Shown here: piece by piece, positions 7,868 through 17,742 of the stretch
Layout of the letters: each line of letters begins with the position of its first letter
How positions within the stretch are numbered: position 1 is the stretch's first letter
Made by a program: the position numbers and the translations under genes
Assembly (NCBI GenBank): GCA_021773135.1
Contig: JAJFKP010000006.1
Coordinates: forward strand, 101,766-165,765
Length of the DNA stretch: 64,000 nucleotides
Reading direction: 5' to 3'
Source: Woeseiaceae bacterium
GTDB taxonomy: Bacteria; Pseudomonadota; Gammaproteobacteria; Steroidobacterales; Woeseiaceae
The notes under the pieces: model-generated
What the model saw: only the letters and a program-made list of their open reading frames with translations
What the model was told of the DNA's origin: nothing
Database searches by the model: none

Positions 7868-8956
7868 GTGACAATCCGACCGGCATACGCGGCCGCGCTT
7901 CGGGAACAAGGCCTGGTCGTCGACGCCGCACAGCAGCGCGTGGTCGACCGTCTCGATCAATTGCAGCACGCCATCGTCCGGCGCGGGTCGCTTATAGATC
8001 GACTGCGGCGGCACCTGCCGGGAAGCGCTCGTCAGTCGCCCACCAAGGGCATGTACCTTTGGGGCGGTGTCGGTCGCGGCAAGACATTCCTGATGGATCT
8101 TTTTTTCGATACGCTGGATTACGAGCGAAAGATGCGCATCCACTTTCACCGTATGATGAGCAACGTCCACGCCAGGCTGCATGCGCTACCCGACACTGAA
8201 GACCCGCTGAATACGATTGCCGGCGACATTGCCGCAGATGTAGACGTTCTGTGTTTCGATGAGTTTTACGTTAGCGATATTGCGGACGCGATGATCCTCG
8301 GCAGGCTCCTTGAGGGCCTTTTTGCGCGCGGTGTCGTACTGGTTGCCACATCGAACGCACATCCTCGCGACCTGTACCCCGACGGCCTGCAACGACAGCA
8401 GTTTCTGCCCGCCATAGCTGCACTCGAGAGAAACACCGAAATCGTCGAACTCGATGCCGGCACAGACTATCGCCTGCAGCTTTTTGAGGAAGCAGGCACT
8501 TACCTCTCACCGAATTCCGAGGTCGCCACCCGTAAACTGAAACGATACTTTGATGGCATAGCTTCCGGCACCTCCTATACCGACACGTCGATAGACATCC
8601 TCGGGCGTCAGATACAGACGAAATACTGCGCCAAGGGCATTGCATGGTTCGACTTTATGCAGATTTGTGATGGCCCACGCAGCCAGGAAGACTACATCGA
8701 GATCGCACGCTGGTATCCAACCGTCATTATTTCTGATGTGCCGGTCCTGACCGGCAAACTGGACAATCCCGCGCGCCGCTTCATCGCGTTAGTCGACGAA
8801 TTCTACGACCGCCGGGTCAAACTGGTCTTGTCTGCGGCTGCCAGTGCCGATGAACTCTACCAGGGCAATCGACTAACGTTCGAATTCCAGCGAACAGCCA
8901 GTCGACTGACGGAAATGCAGAGTGAAAAATACCTGCATGCCGCGCATCTCGCATAG
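7868..8956 (+). CDS. zapE: Cell division protein ZapE (AFG1-family ATPase)
   Basis: AAA+-like ATPase of the AFG1/ZapE family, linked in E. coli to Z-ring control under stress. Walker A is WGGVGRGKTFLMD (near residue 62), Walker B is LCFDEFYV, and ATSNAHPRDLY matches the sensor region. The 362 residues fit the family. It uses a GTG start at 7868 with GAAGAGA upstream. It is divergent from the ETF-QO gene with about 100 bp between, which must hold both promoters. Confidence 0.9.
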   Translation: MTIRPAYAAALREQGLVVDAAQQRVVDRLDQLQHAIVRRGSLIDRLRRHLPGSARQSPTKGMYLWGGVGRGKTFLMDLFFDTLDYERKMRIHFHRMMSNVHARLHALPDTEDPLNTIAGDIAADVDVLCFDEFYVSDIADAMILGRLLEGLFARGVVLVATSNAHPRDLYPDGLQRQQFLPAIAALERNTEIVELDAGTDYRLQLFEEAGTYLSPNSEVATRKLKRYFDGIASGTSYTDTSIDILGRQIQTKYCAKGIAWFDFMQICDGPRSQEDYIEIARWYPTVIISDVPVLTGKLDNPARRFIALVDEFYDRRVKLVLSAAASADELYQGNRLTFEFQRTASRLTEMQSEKYLHAAHLA

Positions 8957-8975
8957 CGATAAAGGAACTTATCGC
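8956..8975. repeat. Palindrome between zapE and marR-type gene
   Basis: Perfect 7-bp arms GCGATAA and TTATCGC flank AGGAAC. The palindrome starts at the last base of the zapE stop codon and ends 45 nt before the MarR-family start. It has no T-run, so it is less like a terminator and more like an operator; autoregulation by the adjacent MarR protein is an inference. Confidence 0.45.
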
Positions 8976-9020
8976 CGGACGAGCGACGGTTTAACAAGGA
9001 GGCACAACGAAGTAACATGA

Positions 9021-9518
9021 ATGGTCGTAAACCCGCCTCAACCGGAGCACTCGCTGGTGGAAAATGAAGTAGATAACGAACTGATTTTAGAAGATTTTTT
9101 GCCTTATCGACTCGCCATCCTGTCGCACACCGTGTCGAGCCTGATCGCGCGCGTATACGACAAGCGATTCGGGCTGACTATTCCGGAATGGCGCGTTATC
9201 GCGATCGTAGGGCGATTCCCCGGTCTTTCGGCGGTCGAGGTTGCGGAAAGGACCATGCTCGACAAAGTTGCGATTAGTCGTGCCGTAACCAAACTGATCA
9301 AGGCGAATCGAATTGAGCGGGAATTTGCTGACGCCGACCGACGGCGGTCCATCCTTACGCTATCTGAAGAAGGTCGCAAGGTACATGATGAGGTCGCCCC
9401 ACTCGCACTGGAAATGGAGCAGGATCTGTTGCACGGCTTAAGCGACAGTCAGATTGATACCCTTAATACGGTCACCGAACGCCTGTTGGCCAGGGCACGG
9501 CTTATCAGCTCACCGTAG
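9021..9518 (+). CDS. MarR-family transcriptional regulator
   Basis: Winged-helix dimeric repressor, ligand unknown. The HTH region (LSAVEVAERTMLDKVAISRAVTKL) is followed by the wing (DADRRRSILTLSEEG) typical of MarR proteins. It has 165 residues from ATG 9021. The start is uncertain: the strong AAGGAGG (8996-9002) is 18 nt away from this ATG and 14 nt from an overlapping out-of-frame ATG at 9017, while an in-frame GTG at 9057 has GGAG at 9 nt spacing. A palindrome at 8956-8975 may be its operator. No obvious target gene is adjacent apart from the glutamate dehydrogenase gene downstream. Confidence 0.85.
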   Translation: MVVNPPQPEHSLVENEVDNELILEDFLPYRLAILSHTVSSLIARVYDKRFGLTIPEWRVIAIVGRFPGLSAVEVAERTMLDKVAISRAVTKLIKANRIEREFADADRRRSILTLSEEGRKVHDEVAPLALEMEQDLLHGLSDSQIDTLNTVTERLLARARLISSP

Positions 9519-9744
9519 TGAGCAGCGAATATCACGCAGGGCTTTACATCGGGTCCGTTTAACCTGTGCGTGCAGAAAGCTGACGCGCTGGCAAGACGCC
9601 TGGCACGTAATCCGCATGTTTTCGCAATTTTCGACGAATAATAGGTAGCAAAGCCGTGCACAGAGGCATATTCTTGCCACCCGACAGGATCAGCAATTAT
9701 TGCGTCAATCGGACCCTGAAGGATGTCCGGTCGGAGTACCTCTA

Positions 9745-12700
9745 GTGTCCAAACAGCAGCAACGTCGCTCAAGCGATATTTCTCAGCAGATTATTGACGA
9801 TATCGTTGCGACCAAACCACGCTCCAAATCTCTAAAGACCCGCAAAGAATCGGAGATATTCATCCGTCAGTATTTTGCGGACGTACCGCATGAGGATATG
9901 GCGGGACGCTCGGTGAAAATCATGGGCAAGGCGGCCGTTGCCCACCTGGATTTCGCCCGCAACCGTAAACCGGATACTGCACTGTTGCGGGTGTTCAACC
10001 CCGATGAAAAAAAGGATGGTTACCAGTCTGCGTTCACGATTGTTGAAATGGTGAATGACAACATGCCGTTCCTGGTGGACTCAGTGTCTGCGGCCATCAC
10101 TCGACATGGGCTGACCATTCACATGACCGTGCATCCGCTGCTGCGTGTGCATCGGGATGCTCGCGGAACGCTGCAACGCATATCCGGTATCAACGACGAA
10201 GGTGGGCAAATCGAATCGCTGGTTCGATTTGTCGTTGACAGGGAGTCAGACCAGAATCAGTTGAAGATTCTGGAACATGAAATTTCCAAAATATTGTTCG
10301 ATGTGCGCGCCTCTGTTCGCGACTGGCGCAAAATGCGGGACAAGATGCTGGAGGCGGCTTCAAACCTGAATGCCGGACCTCCGGGAGCGGACGCCGCGGT
10401 ACGAATGGAAACAGATGCACTGCTGCAGTGGATGGCGGATGACCATTTTACTTTTCTCGGCTACCGGGAATATCGGCTGCGCAAGCGCGGCGAAAAACTG
10501 TTTCTGGCTCCGGTCAAGGGGTCAGGACTCGGCGTTTTATCCAGCGATGAACGTGGCGGGCGCGTGGTCGAACTCAGCAAAGAGATGCAGCGGGTCACGC
10601 AGTCGAAAGACTGGCTGATAATCACCAAGGCAAATTCGCGGGCCACCGTTCATCGACACAGCTATCTCGATTATATTGGCATCAAGATTTTCGATCGCAA
10701 CGGCGTTGCCATCGGTGAGAAACGTTTTATTGGCTTGTTTACCTCCGTTGCTTACAGCGAAAGTCCGAGAAATATTCCGTTGCTGAGATTGAAGGTCCAG
10801 CGCGTACTCGAAGCAGGCAAGGTCGATCCCTCCGGCCATCGTGGCAAGGCGCTCCTGCATATCCTGGAATCATTCCCTCGCGACGAGCTTTTCCAGAGTT
10901 CAATCAAGGATCTCGTGCGCACGACGACGGGCATTCTCAATCTCCAGGATCGGCGCCGTGTAAAGTTCTTCTTGCGCAGAGATACATTCAGGCGGTTCTT
11001 TTCCTGCATTGTTTACGTACCGCGTGAAAAGTATACGACGGCAATTCGTCGCGAAATCGAACAGATTTTGCTTGAGGAGTTTGACGGACTTGCCGTTGAT
11101 TCAAGCGTGCAGATTGTCGACTCTCCACTTGCGCGACTGCATACGATCGTCCGAACGAATGTCGAGAGCCGGCCTCGAATCAGCATCCGCGACATCGAAG
11201 CGCGTATAGAGCAGGCGGTCATCAGTTGGCGCGATCATCTGCGAGTACAACTGGTCAAACGATTCGGTCAGGACGAGGGATTGACGCTTTTTCGCGATTA
11301 TGGAGAGTGTTTCTCTGCTGCCTATGAAGGCGAGACTGAGCCGCGGATCGCGTGCCTGGACATTAAGCGTATCGACGGACTGCTGAAGGGAGAACACAAC
11401 GATTTCCTATTGCTCCATCAACCGGCTGGAAGCGAAGACGATAAATTGCATTTCCGCACTTTCCGTAAGGATGAACCGCTGCACTTGTCGAGAGTTCTGC
11501 CGGTTCTCGAAAATCTTGGCACCTATGTTTTAAGTGAAAGGCCGTATCGTCTCAAACTGAAAGGAGGCGATAGCTTCTGGATCCAGGACTTTCAGCTGCA
11601 GCTGCCAAATGCGGACGAACTGGATGTCGACAGCGCCGCGGTACGATTTCAGGATGGGTTTCGCCAGGCGTTGCAGGGTGTATCCGAGAGCGACAATTTC
11701 AATGAGTTGATTCTCGCGGCCGGACTGAACGTCCGTCAGACGACGTTAATTCGCTGCTACGCGAAGTATATCCTGCAGCTCGGCATTCCTTTTAGTCAGA
11801 AATCAATGGAAGAGGTATTGGTCGCAAACGCCGACCTCGCCTGTGCGCTTGTGCGCCAGTTCGAATTGCAGTTCGAGCCGAAACTGAAGAAAAAGAAACG
11901 CGATGACGACCTGCAGCAATGCAAAAAAACGATTGCGCGCGGCATTTCCCGGGCACGTAGTCTCGATGAGGACAGGATCCTGACGGCGTTTGCTGGTGCG
12001 ATTTCCGCAACCGTGCGTACCAATTACTTTCAGACAGACGACGATGGCAATGCTAAGTCCTATATATCTATAAAAACGGATCCAGGCAAGATTCCCGAAG
12101 CTCCGCTGCCGAAACCACGTTTCGAGATTTTCGTCTACTCGCCGCGCGTCGAAGGTATTCACCTTCGTGCCGGCAGCATCGCACGAGGTGGTATTCGCTG
12201 GTCCGACAGAAGGGAAGATTTCAGGACCGAGGTGCTGGGGCTGATGAAGGCGCAGGTCGTCAAGAACACCGTCATCGTACCGACCGGGGCAAAAGGCGGA
12301 TTCTATGCAAAACAGCTTCCCGTGGGCGATCGCGAGGCGATCATGGCTGAAGGAATTGCATGCTATAAGTTGTTTATCTGCGGACTGCTCGACATTACTG
12401 ACAATGTGGTGAACGACAAGATAGTGCCCCCTGCTGGCGTTATTCGTCGGGACACGGACGATCCCTACCTGGTTGTTGCCGCAGATAAGGGAACCGCAAC
12501 ATTTTCGGATATCGCAAATGGAATCTCCGCGCAATATGGCTTTTGGCTGGATGACGCCTTCGCATCCGGCGGATCAGCGGGCTACGACCACAAGAAAATG
12601 GGAATCACAGCGCGCGGCGCGTGGGAAGCAGTGCGCAGACATTTTCGTGAAAAGGGCGTGGATGTCCAGAAGGATCCGTTTACGGTCTTTGGTATAGGCG

Positions 12701-14577
12701 ACATGAGCGGAGATGTTTTTGGCAACGGCATGTTGTTGTCTCGGAAGATCAAGCTCGTCGCCGCATTCAATCATATGCATATTTTTCTCGACCCGGATCC
12801 GGACATGGCGGCAAGCTTCAAGGAACGGCAGCGCCTGTTTCGACTTGGCCGCTCAAACTGGGCCGACTACAACGAGAAATTAATTTCGCCAGGCGGCGGC
12901 GTGTTTTCCCGCGACGCCAAGGAAATAAAGCTCACCGCGGAAGTCAGGCAGTTGCTTGGCACTACCGAGACCGCAATGCGCCCATCGGCCCTCATTCGGG
13001 TCATTCTCTGCATGCAGGCCGACTTGTGGTGGAACGGGGGCATTGGCACCTATGTCAAAGCCAGCACCGAAAGTCATGCGGACGTTGGAGATCGCGCCAA
13101 TGACAACGTGCGTATTGACGCCAACGGACTGCGCTGCAAAGTGGTCGGTGAAGGTGGCAACCTCGGCCTGACCCAGCGTGCAAGGATCGAGTACAGCCTC
13201 AACGGTGGCCGTATCAATACCGACTTCATTGACAACTCCGCCGGTGTCGACAGTTCCGACCGCGAAGTCAACATCAAGATCCTGTTAGGTGCAGCGGCCA
13301 AAGAATACGGCCTGACCACTGCCAAGCGCAACAAGCTGCTGGTCGAGATGACGGATGAGGTCGCCGAATTCGTGCTGCGCAGCAATTACCTGCAGACGCA
13401 GTCGATCAGCATGATGGAAGCTCGCGCGCCCGAACGACTGTCAGAAATGGCCAGGCTTATCGGCAACCTGGAGAAAACGGGGCTGCTGAATCGGAGCCTG
13501 GAATTTCTACCTGATGAACTCGAGATCGAGGAACGGCAGCAGCGCAACCAGGGATTAACGCGTCCCGAACTTGCGGTCATTCTGAGTTACGCCAAGATTG
13601 ATCTGTATAACGGGCTCGAAGGTTGTGATCAGGCGCTCGACGATTTTCTGACAACTGACCCGCAACGATATTTTCCGCCCGTGTTACGGCGACGATACCC
13701 CGACCTGATTCGGGTTCACCGTCTTAGCAGGCAAATACTGGCAACCTTAATTGCTAACAACATCGTCAATCGCATGGGCCCTACATTTGTAAAACGCGTC
13801 CAGGTTGATACCGGATCTGATGTCGTTACGATTGCGCGGGCCTATGTGGTCGCCAGAGAAATATGCCAGGCAAGCGAGACCTGGCGCCTAATCGAAGCGC
13901 TGGACAACAAGATCCCGGCGACGATTCAGCAGTCCATGATGTTCGATGTTGGCAGAATCCTCCGCCATGCGTGTTACTGGTTGATTGAGCGTTATGGCGA
14001 CGAACTTGACATCGTTGACGCCGTCGCGGATTTGAAGACGAACATGGCGACGATTTATTCGCGCGCCACCAGCATCGTTGTCGGACCTGCCAAGGAACGG
14101 CAAAAAAATTCCGCCCAGGATTACATGCGGCACGGCGTGCCCGAAAAACTCGCGAAAAAGATGGCGTCTTTACTGCTGACTCGCGGCGGCCTCGATATCT
14201 CCGATCTGGCTATGCGGCATCGCAAGGACCTCATGGCAACGGCTCGCATGTATGCCGGCATGAGCGATCGCCTTGGCATCGTGTGGATGAATCGTGGTGT
14301 GGAGAGCCTTGAGGTCGAAGGTCGCTGGCAAGCATTGGCCAGAAGCAATTTGCGCGATGATTTTTATCGCATCAGGCGTGATTTTGTCACCAGCCTGCTG
14401 AATAGCCGAAGCCGGAAACAGCCTGAAGAGGTTTTCGAAGCGTGGTTGTCGAAGAATGCAACCTTCGTGCGCCTGTTCGACTCGATTCTAGCCGAGATGC
14501 AACTCAAGTCAGAAGTTGACTTCGCCACTCTGTCAGTCGCCGCACAGGAATTGCGGAAACTGACAGACAGTTTATAA
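9745..14577 (+). CDS. NAD-specific glutamate dehydrogenase, large (180-kDa) class
   Basis: Oxidative deamination of glutamate to 2-oxoglutarate and ammonia with NAD. The product is about 1610 residues, the normal size of the bacterial L-180 class. The N-terminal half carries ACT-like regulatory domains (for example [12 protein letters not shown]); the catalytic core begins near residue 790 with [15 protein letters not shown] and [14 protein letters not shown], followed by the nucleotide-binding part ([26 protein letters not shown]). I prefer GTG 9745 with CGGAG 8 nt upstream over a TTG at 9700. It supports net catabolism of glutamate, which fits the amino-acid and polyamine operons in this window. 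Confidence 0.93.
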   Translation: MSKQQQRRSSDISQQIIDDIVATKPRSKSLKTRKESEIFIRQYFADVPHEDMAGRSVKIMGKAAVAHLDFARNRKPDTALLRVFNPDEKKDGYQSAFTIVEMVNDNMPFLVDSVSAAITRHGLTIHMTVHPLLRVHRDARGTLQRISGINDEGGQIESLVRFVVDRESDQNQLKILEHEISKILFDVRASVRDWRKMRDKMLEAASNLNAGPPGADAAVRMETDALLQWMADDHFTFLGYREYRLRKRGEKLFLAPVKGSGLGVLSSDERGGRVVELSKEMQRVTQSKDWLIITKANSRATVHRHSYLDYIGIKIFDRNGVAIGEKRFIGLFTSVAYSESPRNIPLLRLKVQRVLEAGKVDPSGHRGKALLHILESFPRDELFQSSIKDLVRTTTGILNLQDRRRVKFFLRRDTFRRFFSCIVYVPREKYTTAIRREIEQILLEEFDGLAVDSSVQIVDSPLARLHTIVRTNVESRPRISIRDIEARIEQAVISWRDHLRVQLVKRFGQDEGLTLFRDYGECFSAAYEGETEPRIACLDIKRIDGLLKGEHNDFLLLHQPAGSEDDKLHFRTFRKDEPLHLSRVLPVLENLGTYVLSERPYRLKLKGGDSFWIQDFQLQLPNADELDVDSAAVRFQDGFRQALQGVSESDNFNELILAAGLNVRQTTLIRCYAKYILQLGIPFSQKSMEEVLVANADLACALVRQFELQFEPKLKKKKRDDDLQQCKKTIARGISRARSLDEDRILTAFAGAISATVRTNYFQTDDDGNAKSYISIKTDPGKIPEAPLPKPRFEIFVYSPRVEGIHLRAGSIARGGIRWSDRREDFRTEVLGLMKAQVVKNTVIVPTGAKGGFYAKQLPVGDREAIMAEGIACYKLFICGLLDITDNVVNDKIVPPAGVIRRDTDDPYLVVAADKGTATFSDIANGISAQYGFWLDDAFASGGSAGYDHKKMGITARGAWEAVRRHFREKGVDVQKDPFTVFGIGDMSGDVFGNGMLLSRKIKLVAAFNHMHIFLDPDPDMAASFKERQRLFRLGRSNWADYNEKLISPGGGVFSRDAKEIKLTAEVRQLLGTTETAMRPSALIRVILCMQADLWWNGGIGTYVKASTESHADVGDRANDNVRIDANGLRCKVVGEGGNLGLTQRARIEYSLNGGRINTDFIDNSAGVDSSDREVNIKILLGAAAKEYGLTTAKRNKLLVEMTDEVAEFVLRSNYLQTQSISMMEARAPERLSEMARLIGNLEKTGLLNRSLEFLPDELEIEERQQRNQGLTRPELAVILSYAKIDLYNGLEGCDQALDDFLTTDPQRYFPPVLRRRYPDLIRVHRLSRQILATLIANNIVNRMGPTFVKRVQVDTGSDVVTIARAYVVAREICQASETWRLIEALDNKIPATIQQSMMFDVGRILRHACYWLIERYGDELDIVDAVADLKTNMATIYSRATSIVVGPAKERQKNSAQDYMRHGVPEKLAKKMASLLLTRGGLDISDLAMRHRKDLMATARMYAGMSDRLGIVWMNRGVESLEVEGRWQALARSNLRDDFYRIRRDFVTSLLNSRSRKQPEEVFEAWLSKNATFVRLFDSILAEMQLKSEVDFATLSVAAQELRKLTDSL

Positions 14578-14603
14578 AAACCACTACCAGATACGGAGAA
14601 TTC

Positions 14604-15347
14604 ATGACTGGCAAACTCGTCTTGTGTCGTCACGGGCAAAGTGATTGGAACCTGAAAAATTTGTTCACAGGGTGGACCGACGTAGGGCTCACTGACAAGG
14701 GTCGTGCCGAAGCCCAGGCGGCCGGAAGGTTGCTGAAAGAACAGGGATATGAATTCGATATCGCCTTTACCTCCGTACTAAAGCGTGCAATCGGCACGCT
14801 CTGGATCATGCTCGAGGAAATGGATCGCGTCTGGATTCCGGTGGTGCGCGACTGGCGCCTCAATGAGCGACACTACGGTGCACTGCAGGGACTGAACAAG
14901 GCAGAAACGGCGGCGAAGTATGGCGATGAACAGGTACACATCTGGCGTCGCAGTTACGCGACCACACCACCGCCCCTGGAAGAGGACGATGAACGGCATC
15001 CGCGCCATGACCCGCGCTATGCCGGGATTGATAATCTCCCCGCCACCGAATCGCTTTCAACCACCCTGGATCGCGTTCTCCCTTGCTGGAATGACAGCAT
15101 CGCGCCGCAGCTCGAGGCCGGTAGGAATGTGCTTATTGCGGCGCATGGCAACAGTTTGCGTGCTCTGGTGAAAATGCTGGACAACGTTTCCGAAGAGGAA
15201 ATTACCGGTTTCAATATTCCGACGGGCGTGCCACTCGCCTACACGCTGGATGACGATCTGAAACCACTGTCACGTGAATTCCTCGGTGATCCTGAGGCAG
15301 TCGCCGCGGCAGCGGCGGCGGTCGCGAACCAGGCCAGCGCTAAGTGA
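14604..15347 (+). CDS. gpmA: 2,3-bisphosphoglycerate-dependent phosphoglycerate mutase
   Basis: Interconverts 3- and 2-phosphoglycerate in glycolysis and gluconeogenesis. The phospho-acceptor His is in [10 protein letters not shown] (about residue 10), with [21 protein letters not shown] and [11 protein letters not shown] all characteristic. At 247 residues it matches GpmA. CGGAGAA precedes the ATG by 6 nt. It starts 26 nt after the glutamate dehydrogenase stop and overlaps the next gene by 4 nt, suggesting a shared transcript. Confidence 0.95.
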   Translation: MTGKLVLCRHGQSDWNLKNLFTGWTDVGLTDKGRAEAQAAGRLLKEQGYEFDIAFTSVLKRAIGTLWIMLEEMDRVWIPVVRDWRLNERHYGALQGLNKAETAAKYGDEQVHIWRRSYATTPPPLEEDDERHPRHDPRYAGIDNLPATESLSTTLDRVLPCWNDSIAPQLEAGRNVLIAAHGNSLRALVKMLDNVSEEEITGFNIPTGVPLAYTLDDDLKPLSREFLGDPEAVAAAAAAVANQASAK

Positions 15348-15880
15348 TTTTCAGGCTCGAAGACCGCGTTCCGGTTTTCGAGGGCGCAGGCCACTACGTT
15401 GCAGAAAACGCGAGCGTCATCGGCGCAGTGACGCTCCGGAACCACTCCAGTGTCTGGTTCAGTGCGGTCATCCGTGCCGACAACGACATCATTGAGATCG
15501 GAGAACACAGCAATATTCAGGACGGCGCGGTCCTGCACACGGACGCCGGTATTCCGCTTGTCCTGGGTGACGGCGTCTCGGTGGGTCACCGGGCGATGCT
15601 GCACGGTTGCCGCATCGGCAATAACACGTTGATTGGAATTGGCAGCACAATACTGAATCATGCCGTGATCGGTGAGAACTCCATTGTCGGTGCCAATTCG
15701 CTGGTCACGGAAGGCAAGCAATTTCCGGCCGGGTCTTTGATCATGGGTTCTCCTGCCAAGGTTATCCGATCGCTTACGGACGATGAGATCGACCTGATCG
15801 GCCAGGCCGCCTGGTCGTATATGACGAAAAGCGCGCAGTATCGAGACGAGCTTGCCGAGTGTGCGCCGGCCGCTGACTAG
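15344..15880 (+). CDS. Gamma-carbonic-anhydrase-family protein (YrdA/PaaY type)
   Basis: A left-handed beta-helix hexapeptide protein with many [LIV]-G-x4 turns. The three zinc-ligand histidines are visible at VLHTD and [10 protein letters not shown]. The 178-residue length is typical of YrdA-like trimers. Carbonic anhydrase activity is not proven for most YrdA-type members. It uses GTG at 15344 overlapping the gpmA stop (GTGA), which implies translational coupling. It ends convergent with tesB. Confidence 0.88.
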   Translation: MIFRLEDRVPVFEGAGHYVAENASVIGAVTLRNHSSVWFSAVIRADNDIIEIGEHSNIQDGAVLHTDAGIPLVLGDGVSVGHRAMLHGCRIGNNTLIGIGSTILNHAVIGENSIVGANSLVTEGKQFPAGSLIMGSPAKVIRSLTDDEIDLIGQAAWSYMTKSAQYRDELAECAPAAD

Positions 15881-15968
15881 TCGATCAGGCAGAATTATCT
15901 GCCAGGCCGATCCGCGCTCGCGGTAACCGAAACCTTGCCATTGGCTGCACGGGCAGCTCGCAGCTGAT

Positions 15969-16871
15969 CTATCGTTGTGTTTTGGGATCTGAGCGTTTTG
16001 CGTCGCTTTCGGTATGGGGCAACACACGGACCAGGCCTTCCTGTGAAGTCGAAGCAATAAGCCTGCCTTCCGTCGTGAAAAACTGGCCTCGCGAAAATCC
16101 TCTGGCACCTGATGAATTCGGACTATCCATTGCGTAGAGCAGCCATTCATCCATACGAAACTCGCGATGAAACCAGAGTGCATGATCCAGGCTGGCCATC
16201 ATGACCCGCCCCTGACCAAAAGGCAGCCCGTGCGGCAACGTGCTCGTGCCGAGCAGTTCGTAGTCCGACACGTAGGCGAGCAGGTTCTGATGCAGTGCCT
16301 GCTCGTCCGGCAACTGATCGACGGCCTTGATCCAGACGGACTTGAGTGGTGCTCGAGGTTCAGCGCTCAGGAAATTTGCCGGCTCCACCGGACGAAACTC
16401 GAACGGTCGTTGCACGGTCAGGTAGCGACGCATTTTCTCCGGGAGCTTTTGCAGTATCTCGGGCGCAACCTCGGTCAGGTCCTGCAAGCCGTCCGGTCCG
16501 TCGACCACCGGCATCTCAACCTGGTGCTCCAGCCCTTCCTCAGGCTCTTGAAACGAGGCGGCCAGATTGAATATCGGGCGCCCGTGCTGGATGGCTACGA
16601 CTCGCCGCACCGAGAAACTGCCACCGTCGCGTGAACGGTCCACGTCATAAATAATGGGCGCATTCATGTCGCCGCGCCGCAGAAAGTAGGCGTGCAGTGA
16701 ATGGGCCCGTCGACCGGAAACGGTATGATTGGCAGCTGACAGTGCCTGCCCGAGCACCTGGCCACCGAATACCTGCGCGCTGCCGATATCGCGACTCTCG
16801 CCCCGAAAAATGTTTTTTTCGATGCGCTCCAGTTTTAGTAGATTAAGCAGATCTTCGAGTACGGTATGCAT
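15969..16871 (-). CDS. tesB: Acyl-CoA thioesterase II
   Basis: Hydrolyses medium- and long-chain acyl-CoA. The double-hotdog protein has 300 residues. Conserved blocks are FGGQVLGQAL, SLHAYFLRRGD, the catalytic Asp in SLDHALWFH, and ARGFSRGQFF followed by STSQEGLVR with the catalytic Gln. The start at ATG 16871 has CCAGGT upstream. It is the third gene after an acyl-CoA ligase and an SDR on the same strand, so the group likely handles one class of fatty or aromatic acyl-CoA. Confidence 0.9.
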   Translation of the reverse strand: MHTVLEDLLNLLKLERIEKNIFRGESRDIGSAQVFGGQVLGQALSAANHTVSGRRAHSLHAYFLRRGDMNAPIIYDVDRSRDGGSFSVRRVVAIQHGRPIFNLAASFQEPEEGLEHQVEMPVVDGPDGLQDLTEVAPEILQKLPEKMRRYLTVQRPFEFRPVEPANFLSAEPRAPLKSVWIKAVDQLPDEQALHQNLLAYVSDYELLGTSTLPHGLPFGQGRVMMASLDHALWFHREFRMDEWLLYAMDSPNSSGARGFSRGQFFTTEGRLIASTSQEGLVRVLPHTESDAKRSDPKTQR

Positions 16872-16952
16872 AGTGATCGTAACCTGGTGACTACGCCTGA
16901 CTCAGACCGTGTCGACCAGCACTGGTTGGCGGGATGAGGAAAACAGGCACCC

Positions 16953-17705
16953 CTACGTAGTCGAGACACCGCCGTCAACAATAATTCCTGTTCCGCTCAC
17001 GAATACAGAATCATCTGTCGCGAGGAAAAGCGCAACCTTGGCTACGTCAACAGGCTCGCCTAATCGCTTGGCCGCTGAACGCTGTATACAGTAGTCACGC
17101 AAGTCTTTGTCACTGGTGAATATGCGGCGACTGTCCGGCGTCATAATCGCACCGAGCTGAATATAATTCGCGTTGATGCCGAATTGTGCAATATCCGCAG
17201 CAAGTCGCCTGGTCAGGTCGGCAATCGACGCTTCCGACTTGGCGTAACCGTCAGAACAGTCTTTGCTAAAAACACTGCGATTGAAACCCATAATGATAAT
17301 GCGGCCGGCAGGACTGTTCTTCATCATCGGCAGCATTTGGTCACAGATTGCGCTAACGAGATCGCTCTTTCTTGAGAGGAGTTTGCCAAGACCCTCCTCA
17401 TCGCCCGCGGCTATCGGGCTTCCGGTATGAGGACTGACGTTGCAAACGACAATATCCACTACGCCAAGTTCTTCTGATGCCATTGAGCCAAGCTTGGTCG
17501 CACCATCCGCAGCGTTGGTATCGATTGCCGCCGTATGCACTTTACGCACCGACTTGAATTTCGTTTCAATACCACTATTGACCGAGTCGACGGCAAGGAC
17601 TTCCGCGCCCTGTTTTATCAGTGTTCGCACAATTGCCTCGCCGATCCCGCCACCGGCGTCGGTCACGACCGCTTTCAATCCAAATAGACGCTTTGCGTCA
17701 GCCAT
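16953..17705 (-). CDS. Divergent short-chain dehydrogenase/reductase-fold protein
   Basis: The Rossmann-fold SDR is 250 residues with recognisable VTDAGGGIGEA, VCNVS and a C-terminus GTGIIVDGGVS. The catalytic set is altered: the first glycine of TGxxxGxG is Asp, the Ser position is Phe (GRIIIMGF), and Tyr154 is followed by AKSE, so Tyr-x3-Lys has Glu158 where Lys is expected (a Lys sits at +2). The fold is clear but normal SDR chemistry is doubtful; it may use a different mechanism or be a binding protein. It lies 37 nt after the acyl-CoA ligase and 81 nt before tesB. The start has GGGTG 5 nt upstream. Confidence 0.8.
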   Translation of the reverse strand: MADAKRLFGLKAVVTDAGGGIGEAIVRTLIKQGAEVLAVDSVNSGIETKFKSVRKVHTAAIDTNAADGATKLGSMASEELGVVDIVVCNVSPHTGSPIAAGDEEGLGKLLSRKSDLVSAICDQMLPMMKNSPAGRIIIMGFNRSVFSKDCSDGYAKSEASIADLTRRLAADIAQFGINANYIQLGAIMTPDSRRIFTSDKDLRDYCIQRSAAKRLGEPVDVAKVALFLATDDSVFVSGTGIIVDGGVSTT

Positions 17706-17742
17706 ATTTCACCCAAACGTTTTAATTTACTCAAAAATTCTA

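Noticed and set aside
9449..9772. Minus-strand 107-residue ORF across the marR/gdh gap
   Set aside because: Overlaps the conserved ends of two real genes and shows no protein family pattern.
11803..12534. 243-residue minus-strand ORF inside the glutamate dehydrogenase gene
   Set aside because: It is the antisense shadow of a strongly conserved catalytic region; no start signal.
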